A stretch of DNA of 64,000 nt, taken from Darksidea phi. Its lineage: Eukaryota; Ascomycota; Dothideomycetes; Pleosporales; Lentitheciaceae. The DNA lies in NCBI GenBank assembly GCA_030770425.1, contig JASJFT010000022.1:248001-312000 (forward strand), in the 5' to 3' direction. The notes beneath the pieces are model-generated. The model was not told the origin of the DNA. It searched no databases and saw only the letters and a list, made by a program, of their open reading frames with translations. Below, in pieces: positions 13,301 through 24,343 of this stretch (position 1 is its first letter; each line of letters begins with the position of its first letter). A program made the translations under genes and the position numbers.

Positions 13301-14804
13301 TTATCCAGTCGTTTGGGCGGGAGTTACAGGAGGCGCGTGACTGGTGCAATACTTTCCGCACATCAGGTGAAATGGGCGACCTCAATCAGGCTTGGGATTT
13401 GTACTACCAGGTATTCCGCAAGATCTCTCGACAACTCCCGTCGCTTATGACCTTGGAGTTGCAGTATGTCTCGCCCAAGCTTAAAGATGCACAAGATCTG
13501 GAGCTTGCTGTGCCCGGAACGTACCAGGTCGGCAAACCGGTCATCCGCATCATGTCTTTCAACCCGGTAGCTTCTGTCATTCAGTCCAAGCAGAGGCCGA
13601 GAAAGTTGGAAATGATGGGCAGTGATGGCAAGGCGCATACGCATATTCTCAAGGGTCATGAGGATATTCGCCAAGACGAACGTGTTATGCAGCTATTCGG
13701 TCTTTGCAATACGCTCCTCATGAACGATACTGAGAGTCGCAAGAGGCATCTGAACATCCAACGCTACGCTGCTGTACCATTGTCGACACAATCTGGTCTT
13801 CTAGGTTTTGTACCGAACTCGGATACGTTACACGTTCTTATCCGAGAATATCGAGACAGCCGCAAGATCCTACTCAACATCGAGCACCGCATCATGCTCC
13901 AAATGGCTCCAGACTACGACTGTCTCACCCTCATGCAAAAAGTCGAAGTATTCGGTTACGCCCTTGATAACACCACCGGCCAAGACCTCTACCGCGTACT
14001 CTGGCTCAAGTCCAAATCGTCAGAAGCCTGGCTCGACCGTCGCACCAACTACACTCGCTCCCTCGCCGTCATGTCCATGGTGGGCTATATCCTCGGCCTT
14101 GGCGATCGCCATCCCTCCAATCTTATGCTTGACCGCGTCACTGGAAAGATAGTGCATATCGATTTTGGTGACTGCTTTGAGGTCGCCATGCATAGAGAGA
14201 AGTACCCGGAGAGGGTGCCGTTTAGGCTTACGAGGATGTTGACGTATGCGATGGAGGTTAGTAACATTGAGGGTAGTTATAGGACGACGTGTGAGCATGT
14301 CATGAGGGTTTTGAGGACGAACAAGGAAAGCGTTATGGCGGTGCTCGAGGCTGTAAGTTATTATTCCTTGCGAAGCGTTATTCGATGTTCGTACTAATAC
14401 TGGCCCAGTTCATTCACGACCCCCTCCTGACCTGGCGCCTCGGCCACCGCGAATCCCCCCACGAACCAAATTTCCCCTCTGAACGCCGCCAATCCATTAT
14501 CGGCAGCGAAATCGATGCGCAACACAACCTTTCTTCTCTCGCGCGTCCGAGACACCGCTCCTCTGTCGCTAACACGACCAACTCACACAGCCAGCCGGCT
14601 AACGAGGCGGAGGCGAAGGAGGTGCAGAATGCTCGCGCGTTAGCAGTGTTGAGCAGGGTCAAGGAGAAGTTGACCGGTAGGGACTTTGGGGCTGCGGCTG
14701 GTGGCGAGTTGGGTATTGTGGCACAGGTCGATCGGTTGATTAAGGAAGCTACCAATCTGGAGAACCTGTGCCAGCATTATATTGGATGGTGTAGTTTTTG
14801 GTAG
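7325..14804 (+). CDS. TOR: TOR serine/threonine kinase (PIKK family)
   Basis: Central nutrient and growth kinase, catalytic subunit of TORC1 and, where only one TOR gene exists, of TORC2. Five exons: 7325-7395, 7446-7510, 7568-8522, 8574-14352 and 14409-14804, giving 2421 aa, the expected length. HEAT repeats fill residues 1 to about 1150 and the FAT domain runs from about 1150 to 1750. The FRB domain (about 1890-1985) keeps the Ser of EEASRLYFGD (near 1905) and the Trp of LNQAWDLYY, so FKBP12-rapamycin binding is predicted. The kinase domain (about 2010-2330) shows GDRHPSNLML and HIDFGD. The protein ends with the FATC signature LCQHYIGWCSFW. A low-complexity Asn-Gly repeat (about 1606-1660) interrupts FAT. 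The last intron separates the kinase core from the C-terminal lobe and FATC. Whether this is the only TOR gene cannot be judged here. Confidence 0.97.
12298..12475 (+). repeat. Asn-Gly low-complexity repeat within TOR FAT domain
   Basis: Degenerate 9-nt units of the ATC-AAC-GGT type at about 12319-12350, with a second cluster near 12400-12425. They code repeated N-G-I and N-G-V triplets inside the TOR reading frame and keep the frame open. Confidence 0.8.
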
Positions 14805-15641
14805 GAAAAGGTCTAAAAGAAGGCGAATCTTAGCTACGCTATTGTTGAAGCTTCGTTTAGAGGAGGATGGGAGGGCGGCGAGTGTATAAGGTGTCACCGC
14901 CCGGTAATGAATAGCGCTGTCATCAAGGGGCTGCATGCTTGTACGAGATTATTGGGATTTTTGGGTTTTCTTCTTTTTCTGGCGCCGTTTGGCTCACACA
15001 TGTTCATGGTTGCCCCCTGTAGGGATGGAATTGGAATAGGGGATTATAGCATCGGAGTCTACTTTTGTACAAAGCAGCATTGCATGGTGCTTGGGTTACT
15101 TTGGGAGTAGGAAATGAACTGGATTGGAATCGAATCGAATCGAGCTTTGAATGTTTTTCGTGTGGCCTTTACTTTTGAAGACCCCAAGTGGTCTGGTGTG
15201 GTATGATGGGAGTAGGAGTGAGGTGTGCGGAAGACGGTCTTGATATGCGTGGAATCAGTCTGCATGCGTTTGAGTGCCTGAGTTGAGGAACGAAGTCGAT
15301 GCGGTGGGAGCTTGGAAAGTGAGGTAGGTGGGTTGGGCTAGATGGTAGATCTCTGTGCGTTGTGGTGATATAAGATAGATTGCTGGAGGAAATAAAGCGT
15401 TCTTATATGAAGTGTGTTCTTTTAGTGAGGGATTTAGTAGTGGTGGTAAGAAGGTAAGAAGGGAAGGAGTGGGAATGTAGGTGTTGGAATTTTACGTCCC
15501 CGCGGTTACATGCCAAAGCTCGTCGTGAGCGCTGGAATCCTTCGGCGAAAGGAAGCAACGCAATCTATTATATGACTTCCACGAAAATTCAACACCGCCA
15601 CTGCACTCTTGAATTGCGTGCTATGTCTTCCCAACCCTCTT
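14805..15641. other. Convergent intergenic region, TOR to transporter
   Basis: 3' flanks of two converging genes. The DNA is T/G-rich and contains short GAATC-type repeats (GGAATCGAATCGAATCG, about 15126-15142). No gene was found. Confidence 0.5.
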
Positions 15642-17426
15642 TCATCCACCTCGAGTTGCGTCGCCCCTGAAACTCCAACCCCTTCGTCTCCCGCCATCCT
15701 CCGCCACAACCACATTCCCATCTCTCCTTGCCCTCCCCTTCCGACTAAACGTCCTCGTCAGACTCCATACTCTCCCCAACCCTTCCTCCCCACCCTCTAC
15801 ATCCCACCCCCTCCGTCGCTGCTCCTCGGCACTCTGCTGTTTCCACCCACCTTCGGTTCTGTCCTCCTGTTTCTGTGGCCAAAGAATCTGGCGCATCTTA
15901 ACTGCTCTAATCATCATCACAAAGACGAAAAACCACGTCAAAATGAGTAGTATGGTCATTGCGCAGCCAACATATTGGATAGGTTTGCTTCCGTTTAGCG
16001 CTTTGGCAATGGCAAAGGTGGCAGTTGTAAGTGCCGTATTGGGAAAGATGAACGAGTACCATGTCATTGCGAAGTCCATTTTGCCCCGTGTGGCGCAGGA
16101 CCAGTGCGCACCGACGCTGATGAGAAAGAACCAGAGAGCAAGACCCCAGAGCCACAGGCCGACCCAGTTGGCGCAGATTTTGCCGACGTTTCCGGCGAGT
16201 TCGCCCATACCAGGGCCCATGAAGTCTTTGTGAACTATCTTGGGGAGTTGCTGACCCATGTTGACGATGCCTGCGATGGTGAATCCGGACGGACCAACGC
16301 TGATGAACATGCCCGGGCGAAGAGACTCCTTGGGTAACTTCTGTGTCATGAGGCGGTAGATGAAGGCTGAATATATCATCAGAGACACTAAGAAGCCGAT
16401 GCCTTGGATGACATAGCCTGAAATGATGACGAGGAGGGCTTTGTTAGAGTCGGAGATTTTGGGAGCGAGGTTGCCGGCGTGAGGACCGATGATGAGGAGA
16501 GGATATGCAGGGAAGATCCAAACGGGTGTCATTTGGGAGATGGTGAATGTTTGGGTGGACCACCTGCGCGATAAGGTTGAGTGAGTATACATAGGGTGTT
16601 GGGTGGATAACTTACATAATAAGGTAAATGCCAATAGAGAAGCAGACAGCGAGACCGCAGTCGCACCAATATAATATACACATAACATCCTGTAACCAGG
16701 TACCAGTCCGTTCAACGCCGTACTGACTGATATTTATCAGGATTGTGCCGAAACTGATGACCGCGGCAGGAATGAAGAGACTTTCGGTAGGATGGAGGAA
16801 CGAGGCTTTAAAGGTTCGCGGGAACCAGTAAAAGCGTAGCGATATCATAGTGGTATTGAATATAAAGAGGAGGATGTTGAGGATGAAAAAGATGCAACCT
16901 AAGGCGTACAGGCCGTGAAAGCGGAAGGGTACTTGATCTGTGTAAGTACTCGCGTACAGTGACATGGGTATTGTGATGAGGATGGCATACCAGTGTATAA
17001 GACGTTGGCAATACCACCAGTCGCCATGGTCATTGTGAACCAAGTCCACGTAAAATGCCTGATCCTATCTCTAAACCTCATCTTCTTCGGTTCGCCTTCT
17101 TCGTCCTCTGCGCCTTGTGGGCCTCCTGAACCAAGAACACCATTCCCACCGTCCACCCCCTGCCCACCAACGCTTCCCTTTTCTGCATCGCCACATACAC
17201 CGTTCCTACATGACGTCCTCTCTCGGCTGGATTCTGCCTTCCCAAGTACAAGATCGTGATTGAGCGTTTGCTCAAACGGGTTACAATCCACTAGTTCCGG
17301 GTTGGGCGTTATGAGCGGAGGGTGGTTGCGCCATTGCAGACGTTCTGCAGCACTCGATTCCGATTCAGTCGACACTGTAGAGATGCGGCTAGGTGCAGAG
17401 CGCTCAGGGACAACGCTCATCCTCAC
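15642..17426 (-). CDS. TDT-family transporter (SSU1 sulfite efflux / malate permease type)
   Basis: Plasma-membrane transporter of the tellurite-resistance/dicarboxylate (TDT) family, whose fungal members export sulfite (Ssu1) or take up malate. Exons on the minus strand: 17426-16991, 16937-16616 and 16563-15642, giving 559 aa. A soluble N-terminus of about 120 residues precedes the first membrane helix, which begins at [20 protein letters not shown]; this FT.xWF..TMATGG motif marks the family. About ten hydrophobic helices follow. The C-terminal tail (about 65 residues) is Arg/Gly-rich and cytosolic. Both introns restore conserved helices ([27 protein letters not shown]). Substrate cannot be decided: Ssu1-type sulfite efflux is most common in filamentous fungi. 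It converges with TOR and nothing in the context points to a pathway. Confidence 0.85.
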
Positions 17427-18475
17427 AACGAATCATGTGAGTCGAGGTGGGGCAAAGACAGGGATGGTTAGAGCCTCAGGCTATTTTACATACGTTTTGC
17501 GGATAGGATTTTAGGGCAGGGATGAAGTCTACCGCTGGAAAATAGAGAGCTGCAGTATCAAGATCGAACGTGCGAGAGCTGAAAAAAAAAAAGCTATGAC
17601 GTCGGCTGCGGCGTCCGAGCTCCCTGGGCAAGCAGGAAAAAGTAAGTACTGAAACATTTTAAGTGGACGAGGGACGCATGCCATAGATATGCGAGAGATA
17701 TGGTCGATCATCGCAAGCTAGGTGGTCGCGTGAGGCGGCTGCAGGCCTAGTGTGGGGATATGCGGACCAAGTCGGAATACGGCTGCTTAGTCATTGTTAC
17801 TCTACATGTGAGTACAAAGTAGTCACGTGTTGTATAATTCACCTACTAACAATTTACAATTCTACATATACTGTGTGGCACAAGTAATATATCACTATGG
17901 CTGAATATATTCAAGTTCTATGTCAAAGGGTACGTGTAGTAACGAGGCATTATACATGTATGTTGATGACCATATTGAATGGTGCATTCATCCGTTCCTT
18001 ACAAGTATTAGCCCTTACTGGCTATACCGAATAGACATTCCAGAAATACGGCGTCAAAGAATATGTAAAGAGTAAAAAAATTAGTTTTCCGCCCAAAAGG
18101 TTCCTGATCTTGTATCGGGTTAAGTATTACCCTCTGCTATCGCTACACATCATAGAATAAGACAGCTTCTAGATTCGCGCTCCACACGGTTTATCGTTGA
18201 CAAAAGTCGAGAAAATCTAAGAGAAAAATTCACATACCTGCCCCGCTTGAGATGGCTGAATGGGTGGCTGTGGTTAACCGAAGCCTTTTTCGCTTCGTTT
18301 TACTCCTTAAGCCAATTCGAGTAGAGGCAAGCCCGATGCTGCCTATTCGTGCCAGAGCGGCAATAGTCCTGCCGTAAAATACGAATTGGAGCTCTTTTAG
18401 TACCTTTCACCACTGACTGTACATGTCTCCGACAACTCCGTCAGTCTTACTCCACCGCGCTATAGACGAGAGATC
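17427..18475. other. AT-rich gene-poor stretch
   Basis: Holds the transporter promoter (with an 11-base A run near 17582) and then an AT-rich block (about 17780-18180) with no long reading frame. No terminal repeats or transposase traces were seen. Confidence 0.45.
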
Positions 18476-19060
18476 ATGCTATCATCCAGACTCACAAGTT
18501 TAGCCTCGTCGCCCTATCCCTTCATATGTTTCTCACCGCGCTACTAGCGTCGCAACGGTCTCAATAGCCTCTGACACCGACCCCCTTCAACAAAGCGACT
18601 GGGCCAGAGGATGCCTAGCCCATAGTCTGGACCAATTACCCGAAAGACCCGGCTGCGCAAACGCAGACTCCTATATCTGTCGAGACGACGTACGCCCAGC
18701 AGCTTCCTGCTACATTCACTAATATGTCGAAGACGAGTACTATAGCACTTGCAATGACCTAGCAGACTTCAACACCGTGACCGATACTGCCACTTTGCAG
18801 CGCCCGCCACGGCTACTGTAACACCGACGTGACGCTGTTCACAAGTCTAGCTACTGCAACAGTTACCGTAATGTCTTCGTCGGCGGCTTCGGTGTTGGTT
18901 GGCCGGTAGTCGTATCTACTCTTGGCAGCCTCACTGTCGTCTTCATAAGCGGGAGTTGATGGTGCGCAATGGTTAGGCCGCGGGACCCCGCTCCTGTAGA
19001 ACCTCTTTCTGCGGACAGATTTGCTTGTGGTTTTGTCCGTTACAACTTTCACAACCACCC
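18476..19060 (+). pseudogene. Decayed secreted/membrane protein gene with Cys motif and TM tail
   Basis: Coding-like but broken. From about 18590 one frame reads DWARGCLAHSL, then CANADSYICRDDVRP, and, after an in-frame stop near 18720, VEDEYYSTCNDLADFN. The frame then shifts near 18795-18815 and continues as YCNTDVTLFTS with Ser/Ala/Thr-rich residues. A second shift reaches a hydrophobic run (VVVSTLGSLTVVFI) around 18900-18950. Paired cysteines, a Ser/Thr-rich linker and one membrane helix are the usual architecture of fungal surface proteins of unknown function. At least one stop and two frame changes make it non-functional unless undetected introns rescue it. The upstream limit (ATG at 18476) is a guess. 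Confidence 0.4.
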
Positions 19061-19619
19061 TCTCGGCATTTAATTAGCTCCTTTGCCGTCTCCATGGGTC
19101 CTACTGGTGGATGATACCACGGTATCGGAATTCAGCAATGCAGAAAAGTTTACTATCATTGTGCCGATTGTCTGTGTCATGCTCACACACGTCAGTGGTC
19201 TGTTTATCAAGAAATTAGGGTATTCGTAACAAAATTGCGTGGTAAACCGGCTGGAAGCCTTGGGTCGCGTAGGAGTGAGTCTAGTTAACCTTGCCAATCA
19301 AATGCTGAAGGTGAAGACCTGCCGGACTGGATCCAGCGACGTGATCAACTGACGGGGTGTGGAAGGTATCCTTCCTATATCGTAGAGGAACGTTGGTCTT
19401 GTGCAAAAGATGGGACTGCCGCCGCCCAAAACTGCAAACCACACAATTATACCGAAAATAAGTCTACTGAGTCCATTGACAAGGTGCAGTAAGTTCAGCT
19501 CTCTCGGATGATGGTTACACTCTCAAGAATCGCGCAGATACGAATATTTGGGACTTTGGAGAACCGGGTATTTGAGCGTACCTTCTAGCAGGCTAACTTG
19601 TTGTTTCCAGCGCGCGCAT
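19061..19619. other. Intergenic, no gene seen
   Basis: Lies between the relic and the 3' end of the RRT14-like gene. No coding signal, repeat or structural RNA is recognisable. Confidence 0.45.
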
Positions 19620-20390
19620 TTAAACACCTGTCTTCAATTTGGACTTCTTCTTTTTCTTCTTCGACCGTTCGGCGAGGAGTTGGTCTAGATAGCTTGCTGG
19701 TTTAGACTGTTGATGCTTGTATTTGGGGATGTTCTTTCTGCAGTCTTCGCCCTCACTTTCGTCGTCCGCTTCTTGGCCGTCCTTCTCTTTGGAAGCATTA
19801 TCGTGCATATGATGATCTGGCGCAGTCGGTAATCCACGAGAGACGTTGTCGTTGATCTCGAGCTCTTTGATTTTCAGCTCTGCCGGTTGTGTTTTCGCGG
19901 TCTTCCGTTTCTTAGATTTGAATGCGGATGCTCGTCCTTCCTCTTCGTCCTCGCTTTCTTCTTTTGGAGTTGCTTGGGGTTTGCCGTGCTTCTGGCCTGG
20001 CATTTTGGCACTGTGCTTGCTGGCTTGTCTTGCGTCTAGATGCGCTCTTGCAGCTTTCTTGCCAATTAGCTGCTGGAGCAGCTTGTCATCGGATGTTGGT
20101 ACTCGGCGTGTAAAAGTCCCATTCTCGATGTCCTTGGGGATCTTAGCTCCGACTCCGAACCTTATTTCATTAGCTAATGAAGTTAGGAAATATATGATCT
20201 TAGCAACGCACTGCTCGTCGTCTCCCTGATACTTCAGATCCTCATCGTCATTTTCGTCATCCGGTATCTCACTTCGGGGTTCCGCTTCTTGATCTCCCCC
20301 TAGCAATGAAGTTAGAAGATTTTGTTCCTGTGCTACGCCCACTGCGAGCCTGTTGAAGAGCACGTCGCCGTCACTGTTTCTCTTTGACAT
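19620..20390 (-). CDS. RRT14-like nucleolar protein
   Basis: Small basic/acidic protein resembling the fungal RRT14 family, linked in yeast to rDNA transcription and ribosome biogenesis. Exons 20390-20212 and 20160-19620 give 239 aa. The conserved core is GAKIPKDIENGTFTRR followed by DKLLQQLIGKKAARAHL. The rest alternates acidic blocks (EESEDEEEG) and Lys runs, ending in ERSKKKKKKSK, a nucleolar-type signal. The 51-nt intron (20211-20161: donor GTGCGT, branch CTAAC, acceptor TAAG) is a multiple of three without a stop, so an unspliced 256-aa version would also be open. Splicing is preferred because it joins DDEQ directly to FGVGAKIP. Head-to-head with the succinyl-CoA ligase gene, 213 bp apart. 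Confidence 0.7.
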   Translation of the reverse strand: MSKRNSDGDVLFNRLAVGVAQEQNLLTSLLGGDQEAEPRSEIPDDENDDEDLKYQGDDEQCVAKIIYFLTSLANEIRFGVGAKIPKDIENGTFTRRVPTSDDKLLQQLIGKKAARAHLDARQASKHSAKMPGQKHGKPQATPKEESEDEEEGRASAFKSKKRKTAKTQPAELKIKELEINDNVSRGLPTAPDHHMHDNASKEKDGQEADDESEGEDCRKNIPKYKHQQSKPASYLDQLLAERSKKKKKKSKLKTGV

Positions 20391-20603
20391 GGGTGCAACT
20401 TTGAGGAATTAATCGAGCTTGGTGGCCGTGATATTAATTTGGTCGACCATTCTGGGCGAGACATTTTCACGAGCCGGAAAATCTTCGGCGGGCCTTGGCA
20501 CCTCCGACGCCCCAGCAAGTCGGTCGCAAGCTTCGTCTCATCAGCTCCATCAACTCTGTCGCCCTCATACTTCTCTTTTCTGGTGTTCTGTTAATCGGAA
20601 GCC
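20391..20603. promoter_or_regulatory. Divergent promoter, RRT14-like / succinyl-CoA ligase
   Basis: A 213-bp spacer between divergent start codons, so both genes must be driven from it. No element was identified with certainty. Confidence 0.5.
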
Positions 20604-22191
20604 ATGTACAAGCTCGCCTGCAGTCGGCCGCTGACAAGCGCTCTCCGCGCTGCCATTGTACGTTCCCCAATGGACCTCCCTAAGCTCCTAAGCCTCTGAC
20701 GCGGAGGTGCATCGCAATTGCATATGGATGCTAATAAGAAACAGAAGACGCCATTGAGGCAGTCGGCGATACAGCAGAGCAGAGCGCTATCGATACACGA
20801 ATACCGGTCCGCGAACCTGCTTGCATCAGTACGAATCCCATAGCGTACTTTAACGGAGGAGATTGATAACTAATTGCGGGATTTAGTATGGCATCGGCGT
20901 ACCCAAGGGCGGTGTCGCGACCAATGCGGCTGAGGCAGAGAAGGTGGCCAAAGAGATTGGTATGGAGATTGAGCCAATGGTTTGCATAGTACCGTGCTAA
21001 CCGGTACAGGCGGAGAGGATGCGGTGATAAAAGCACAGGTGCTTGCTGGAGGACGAGGAAAGGGTACCTTCGATAATGGCTTCAAGGGTGGTGTCAGGGT
21101 CGTCTACAGCCCACGGGAAGCAGCCATTCTTGCCGACCAGATGATCGGCCACAAGCTCATCACCAAGCAAACTGGAGCTGCTGGCCGGCTCTGCAATGCC
21201 GTCTTCATCGTCGAACGCAAGTTCGCCCGTCGGGAGTTTTACCTTGCTATACTCATGGACCGCGCGTCCCAAGGCCCCGTCATCGTCGCTTCGTCGCAAG
21301 GTGGCATGGATATCGAGACCGTCGCCAAGGAACACCCCGAAGCTATCATCACCACACAAATCGACATCCACAAAGGCGTCACTGACGAGGTCGCGCGGAA
21401 TATTGCGACCGAACTTGGCTTCTCAGAGCAGTGCATCGAGGATGCGAAGGATACCATACAAAAGTTGTACAAGGTCTTCATGGAGCGCGATGCTACGCAG
21501 ATTGAGATCAACCCTCTGTCCGAGACGACCGACCATCAGGTTCTTGCTATGGACGCTAAGCTGAACTTCGATGATAACGCCGATTTCCGCCAAAAAGAGG
21601 TCTTTGACTGGAGGGACATTACCCAGGAGGATGCTGATGAGGTCAAGGCTTCAGAGTCTGGTCTTAACTTCATCAAGCTGGACGGTGATATCGGATGCCT
21701 TGTCAACGGTGCCGGTCTTGCCATGGCCACCATGGACATCATCAAGCTAAACGGCGGAAGCCCGGCTAACTTCCTGGACGTTGGAGGTGGTGCTACTCCC
21801 GAGGCCATCAAGCAAGCGTTCGAGCTCATCACATCAGACCCTAAGGTCACTGCTATCTTTGTCAACATCTTCGGCGGTATCGTGCGTTGCGACGCTATTG
21901 CCAAGGGGTTGATCTCTGTTGTCGAGACGATGAATTTGAGGACGCCGGTTGTTGCGCGACTACAGGGTACCAACATGGAGCAGGCACATAAGCTGGTATG
22001 TTCACCTTTATTGACAATAAGACACATTTGAACTGTTGGATCTAACACAATCATAGCTCAACGAGTCAGGCCTCAAGATCTTCTCCATCGACGATCTCCA
22101 AGCCGCAGCCGAGAAATCCGTGCAATTCTCCAAGGTCGTGAAGATGGCGCGCGACATCGACGTCGGCGTAGAATTCACCCTCGGTATCTAA
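20604..22191 (+). CDS. LSC2: Succinyl-CoA ligase beta subunit, mitochondrial
   Basis: Beta subunit of succinyl-CoA synthetase in the TCA cycle, converting succinyl-CoA to succinate with NTP formation in the matrix. Five exons: 20604-20657, 20745-20828, 20887-20959, 21010-21995 and 22057-22191, giving 443 aa. The first about 30 residues are Arg/Ser/Ala-rich without acids, a mitochondrial presequence ending near SRALSIHEY. The ATP-grasp domain starts at YGIGVPKGG and includes AGGRGKGTF and INPLSETTD. The C-terminal CoA-ligase domain contains DVGGGATPEA and NIFGGIVRCD. The first three exons are only 54, 84 and 73 nt and were placed from the conserved SIHEY and GIGVPKG blocks. ATP versus GTP specificity cannot be assigned. 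Confidence 0.95.
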
Positions 22192-22479
22192 ACCTTCCGA
22201 TCTTCTCTGAACGTCTGCCGCTGACTTGTGTGTCTTCTTTCGACTGATTCGAGGCTGAATGAAGAAGGTTGATAGGACCTCACTATTTTCCCTGTTGAGT
22301 GGACATAGATTGGTGGCAGTATGGATATGTGTCACGTGTATTATTGAGGTATAGTACCCCCGGTCACTGCTCTGCGCTGTGCTTTTGTATTTAGATGCAT
22401 GAAGAGCGGATTTGCCGATATAAATTTTGCACATCAAATCGCGTGGACATGATGTAGTACACATTTGCCTAACCTAACC
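22192..22479. other. Convergent spacer, LSC2 / thiolase
   Basis: A 288-bp region between two stop codons facing each other, expected to hold both 3' UTRs. No further signal was seen. Confidence 0.5.
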
Positions 22480-23779
22480 TTACTCTCGCACAATCAAACT
22501 CGCCATCCCCATCCCCGTCCCAATACACTTACTCAACACCCCCAACGCCTCACCCTTCCTCTCCATCTCATGCAACAGCGTAGCCAACATACGCCCACTT
22601 GTCGCCCCCAACGGATGTCCCAACGCAATAGCACCTCCATTGGGGTTCACCCGCTCCATACTCCCTTCCAACCCCAACTTCCGCACGCAATACAACGCTT
22701 GGCTCGCAAACGCCTCGTTGATCTCCCATATCCCTACATCTTGCACGCCGATACCGGTATAGTCGAGTAGTTTTGGTATCGCAAGAGCGGGACCTACACC
22801 CATTTCATCGGGCGCGCACCCAGTTACTTGCGTACCAGCCCATTTGCCGATGATGTGCGAGGAAAGCCCGAGTGCAGTGGCGGTGGAACGGCGCATCATG
22901 AGAGCAGCGGAGGCGCCGTCAGAGACTTGACTACTATTCCCCGCAGTACTTCCACCGTCCGGCTTAAATGCGGGTTTCATAGCGGCCAGCTTCTCGACCG
23001 TAGTATTCGGCCTAATACCATCATCCTTCGTAACCGTGATCTCTTCTGCACTCTCAGGCACCTCCGGGTCGAGCTGGCGCGTAGTAACAGGTACGATTTC
23101 AGCATCGAAGAAGCCGCTGCTCTGGGCGCGGGCGGCGCGGTGATGCGATTCGGCGGCGAAAGCGTCTTGATCGGCGCGCGAGACATTGTAGCGCTCCGCT
23201 ACGTTTTCGGATGTCAGTCCCATGCTCATTATGCAATCTCGCGCTTCCTTTACTGGCGATTCTCTGAGGTCTTTCCAAAGTTCTGTCGGTATAGCTCTGC
23301 TGCCGTAGTTGCGCGTCATGCTCTCCATGCCACCCGCGATGCCTATATCGATCTGCCCTACCGCAATTGAGTTTGCGATGTGTGTTATAGCTGTTAAGCC
23401 AGATGCGCAGGCGCGGTTCGCGGTGCTAAAGGAGGTTGTGGTGGGGATGCCGACGTGGTTTGCGGCCATACGGCCAGCTTTTGAGCCGCCGAGTTCGGAG
23501 AGGACGGTGCCGATGCATATGTCGTCGATTTTTGTGGGATCTAGGTTTGGAAACTTTTGGACTGTAGCTTTGAGAACCTGGACAATTGTGTGTTAATGGG
23601 TGTGCTACTGGGAATCGTTTGATATGACGTACTGCTGCGAGCATCTCATGGTCGTATGCGTCTCTTAGTCCGCCTTTCCGCGCTCTTGTGACGGGTGTTC
23701 GGAGTGCAGAGAGGAATACGACATCGTGAGGGTTTTTTTGTAGAATGTTCTTGACACCCTTTTGTATGAAGCTAGACAT
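22480..23779 (-). CDS. 3-ketoacyl-CoA thiolase
   Basis: Thiolytic enzyme of fatty-acid beta-oxidation that cleaves 3-ketoacyl-CoA to acetyl-CoA and a shortened acyl-CoA. Exons 23779-23633 and 23577-22480 give 414 aa, the normal thiolase length. The nucleophilic Cys is in NRACASGL (near residue 106), the catalytic His in LGHPLGATSGR (near 370) and the second Cys in SKCIGTGMGMA (near 400). The N-terminus (NPHDVVFLSALRTPVTRARKGG) resembles peroxisomal POT1/FOX3-type enzymes, yet I see no clear PTS2 nonapeptide and the C-terminus (IVRE) is not a PTS1. The intron is well marked (GTACGT donor, CCAG acceptor). It converges with LSC2. Confidence 0.93.
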
Positions 23780-24343
23780 GGTAGAGCTATGAAATGTAGT
23801 TATGAGCTATGCTATGATATGGCGCCAATTGCAATGTCAGAAGGGCCCGAAAGGGAACAAGAGGTAACGATGAAGAGAGTTTGTATGTGAGAGAAGTTTC
23901 GAAATGTTGCCGCGCATGAAACCCATCATATCTGAATCAAGCTCTAGGCACGGAGCAGAGCTTCGGCAATGAGGCGGAAAAGACTTGTTCCCTTGTTTGG
24001 GCGGGGTGAACGCCGATGGAAGTGCCGAGGCCGTGGCCAGTAGATACGGAGCGTTTCTGTGACGGTTATGGAGCATGTCGATCGGAAAAGACACCGATAT
24101 TCGGAAAACGAACTGTAAGCAGGGCCGGAGCACAGGCCGCAGACTGAGAGAAAACGCGAGATATATTGTACCAACTATGCCTCCAGAGAGTACAACCATT
24201 CCCAAAGACATTACCTCTAATGCCTTGTAATCACCATTGCGGTGCATCCATTCCACGGCCTCGCGTTATCCCCCCAGTTCCCTCACTCCGTTCCGCACCA
24301 GCTGTTGACTGGCTGTGCATAAACCTAGGGACAAGATGGACGC
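23780..24343. other. Intergenic with a possible small minus-strand reading frame
   Basis: Thiolase promoter plus the NTF2-like 3' flank. On the minus strand an ATG at 24247 opens MHRNGDYKALEVMSLGM followed by a hydrophobic stretch (VVLSGGIVGTIYLAF). This could be a tiny membrane protein, but no family was recognised and the rest of the frame looks non-coding. Confidence 0.3.
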
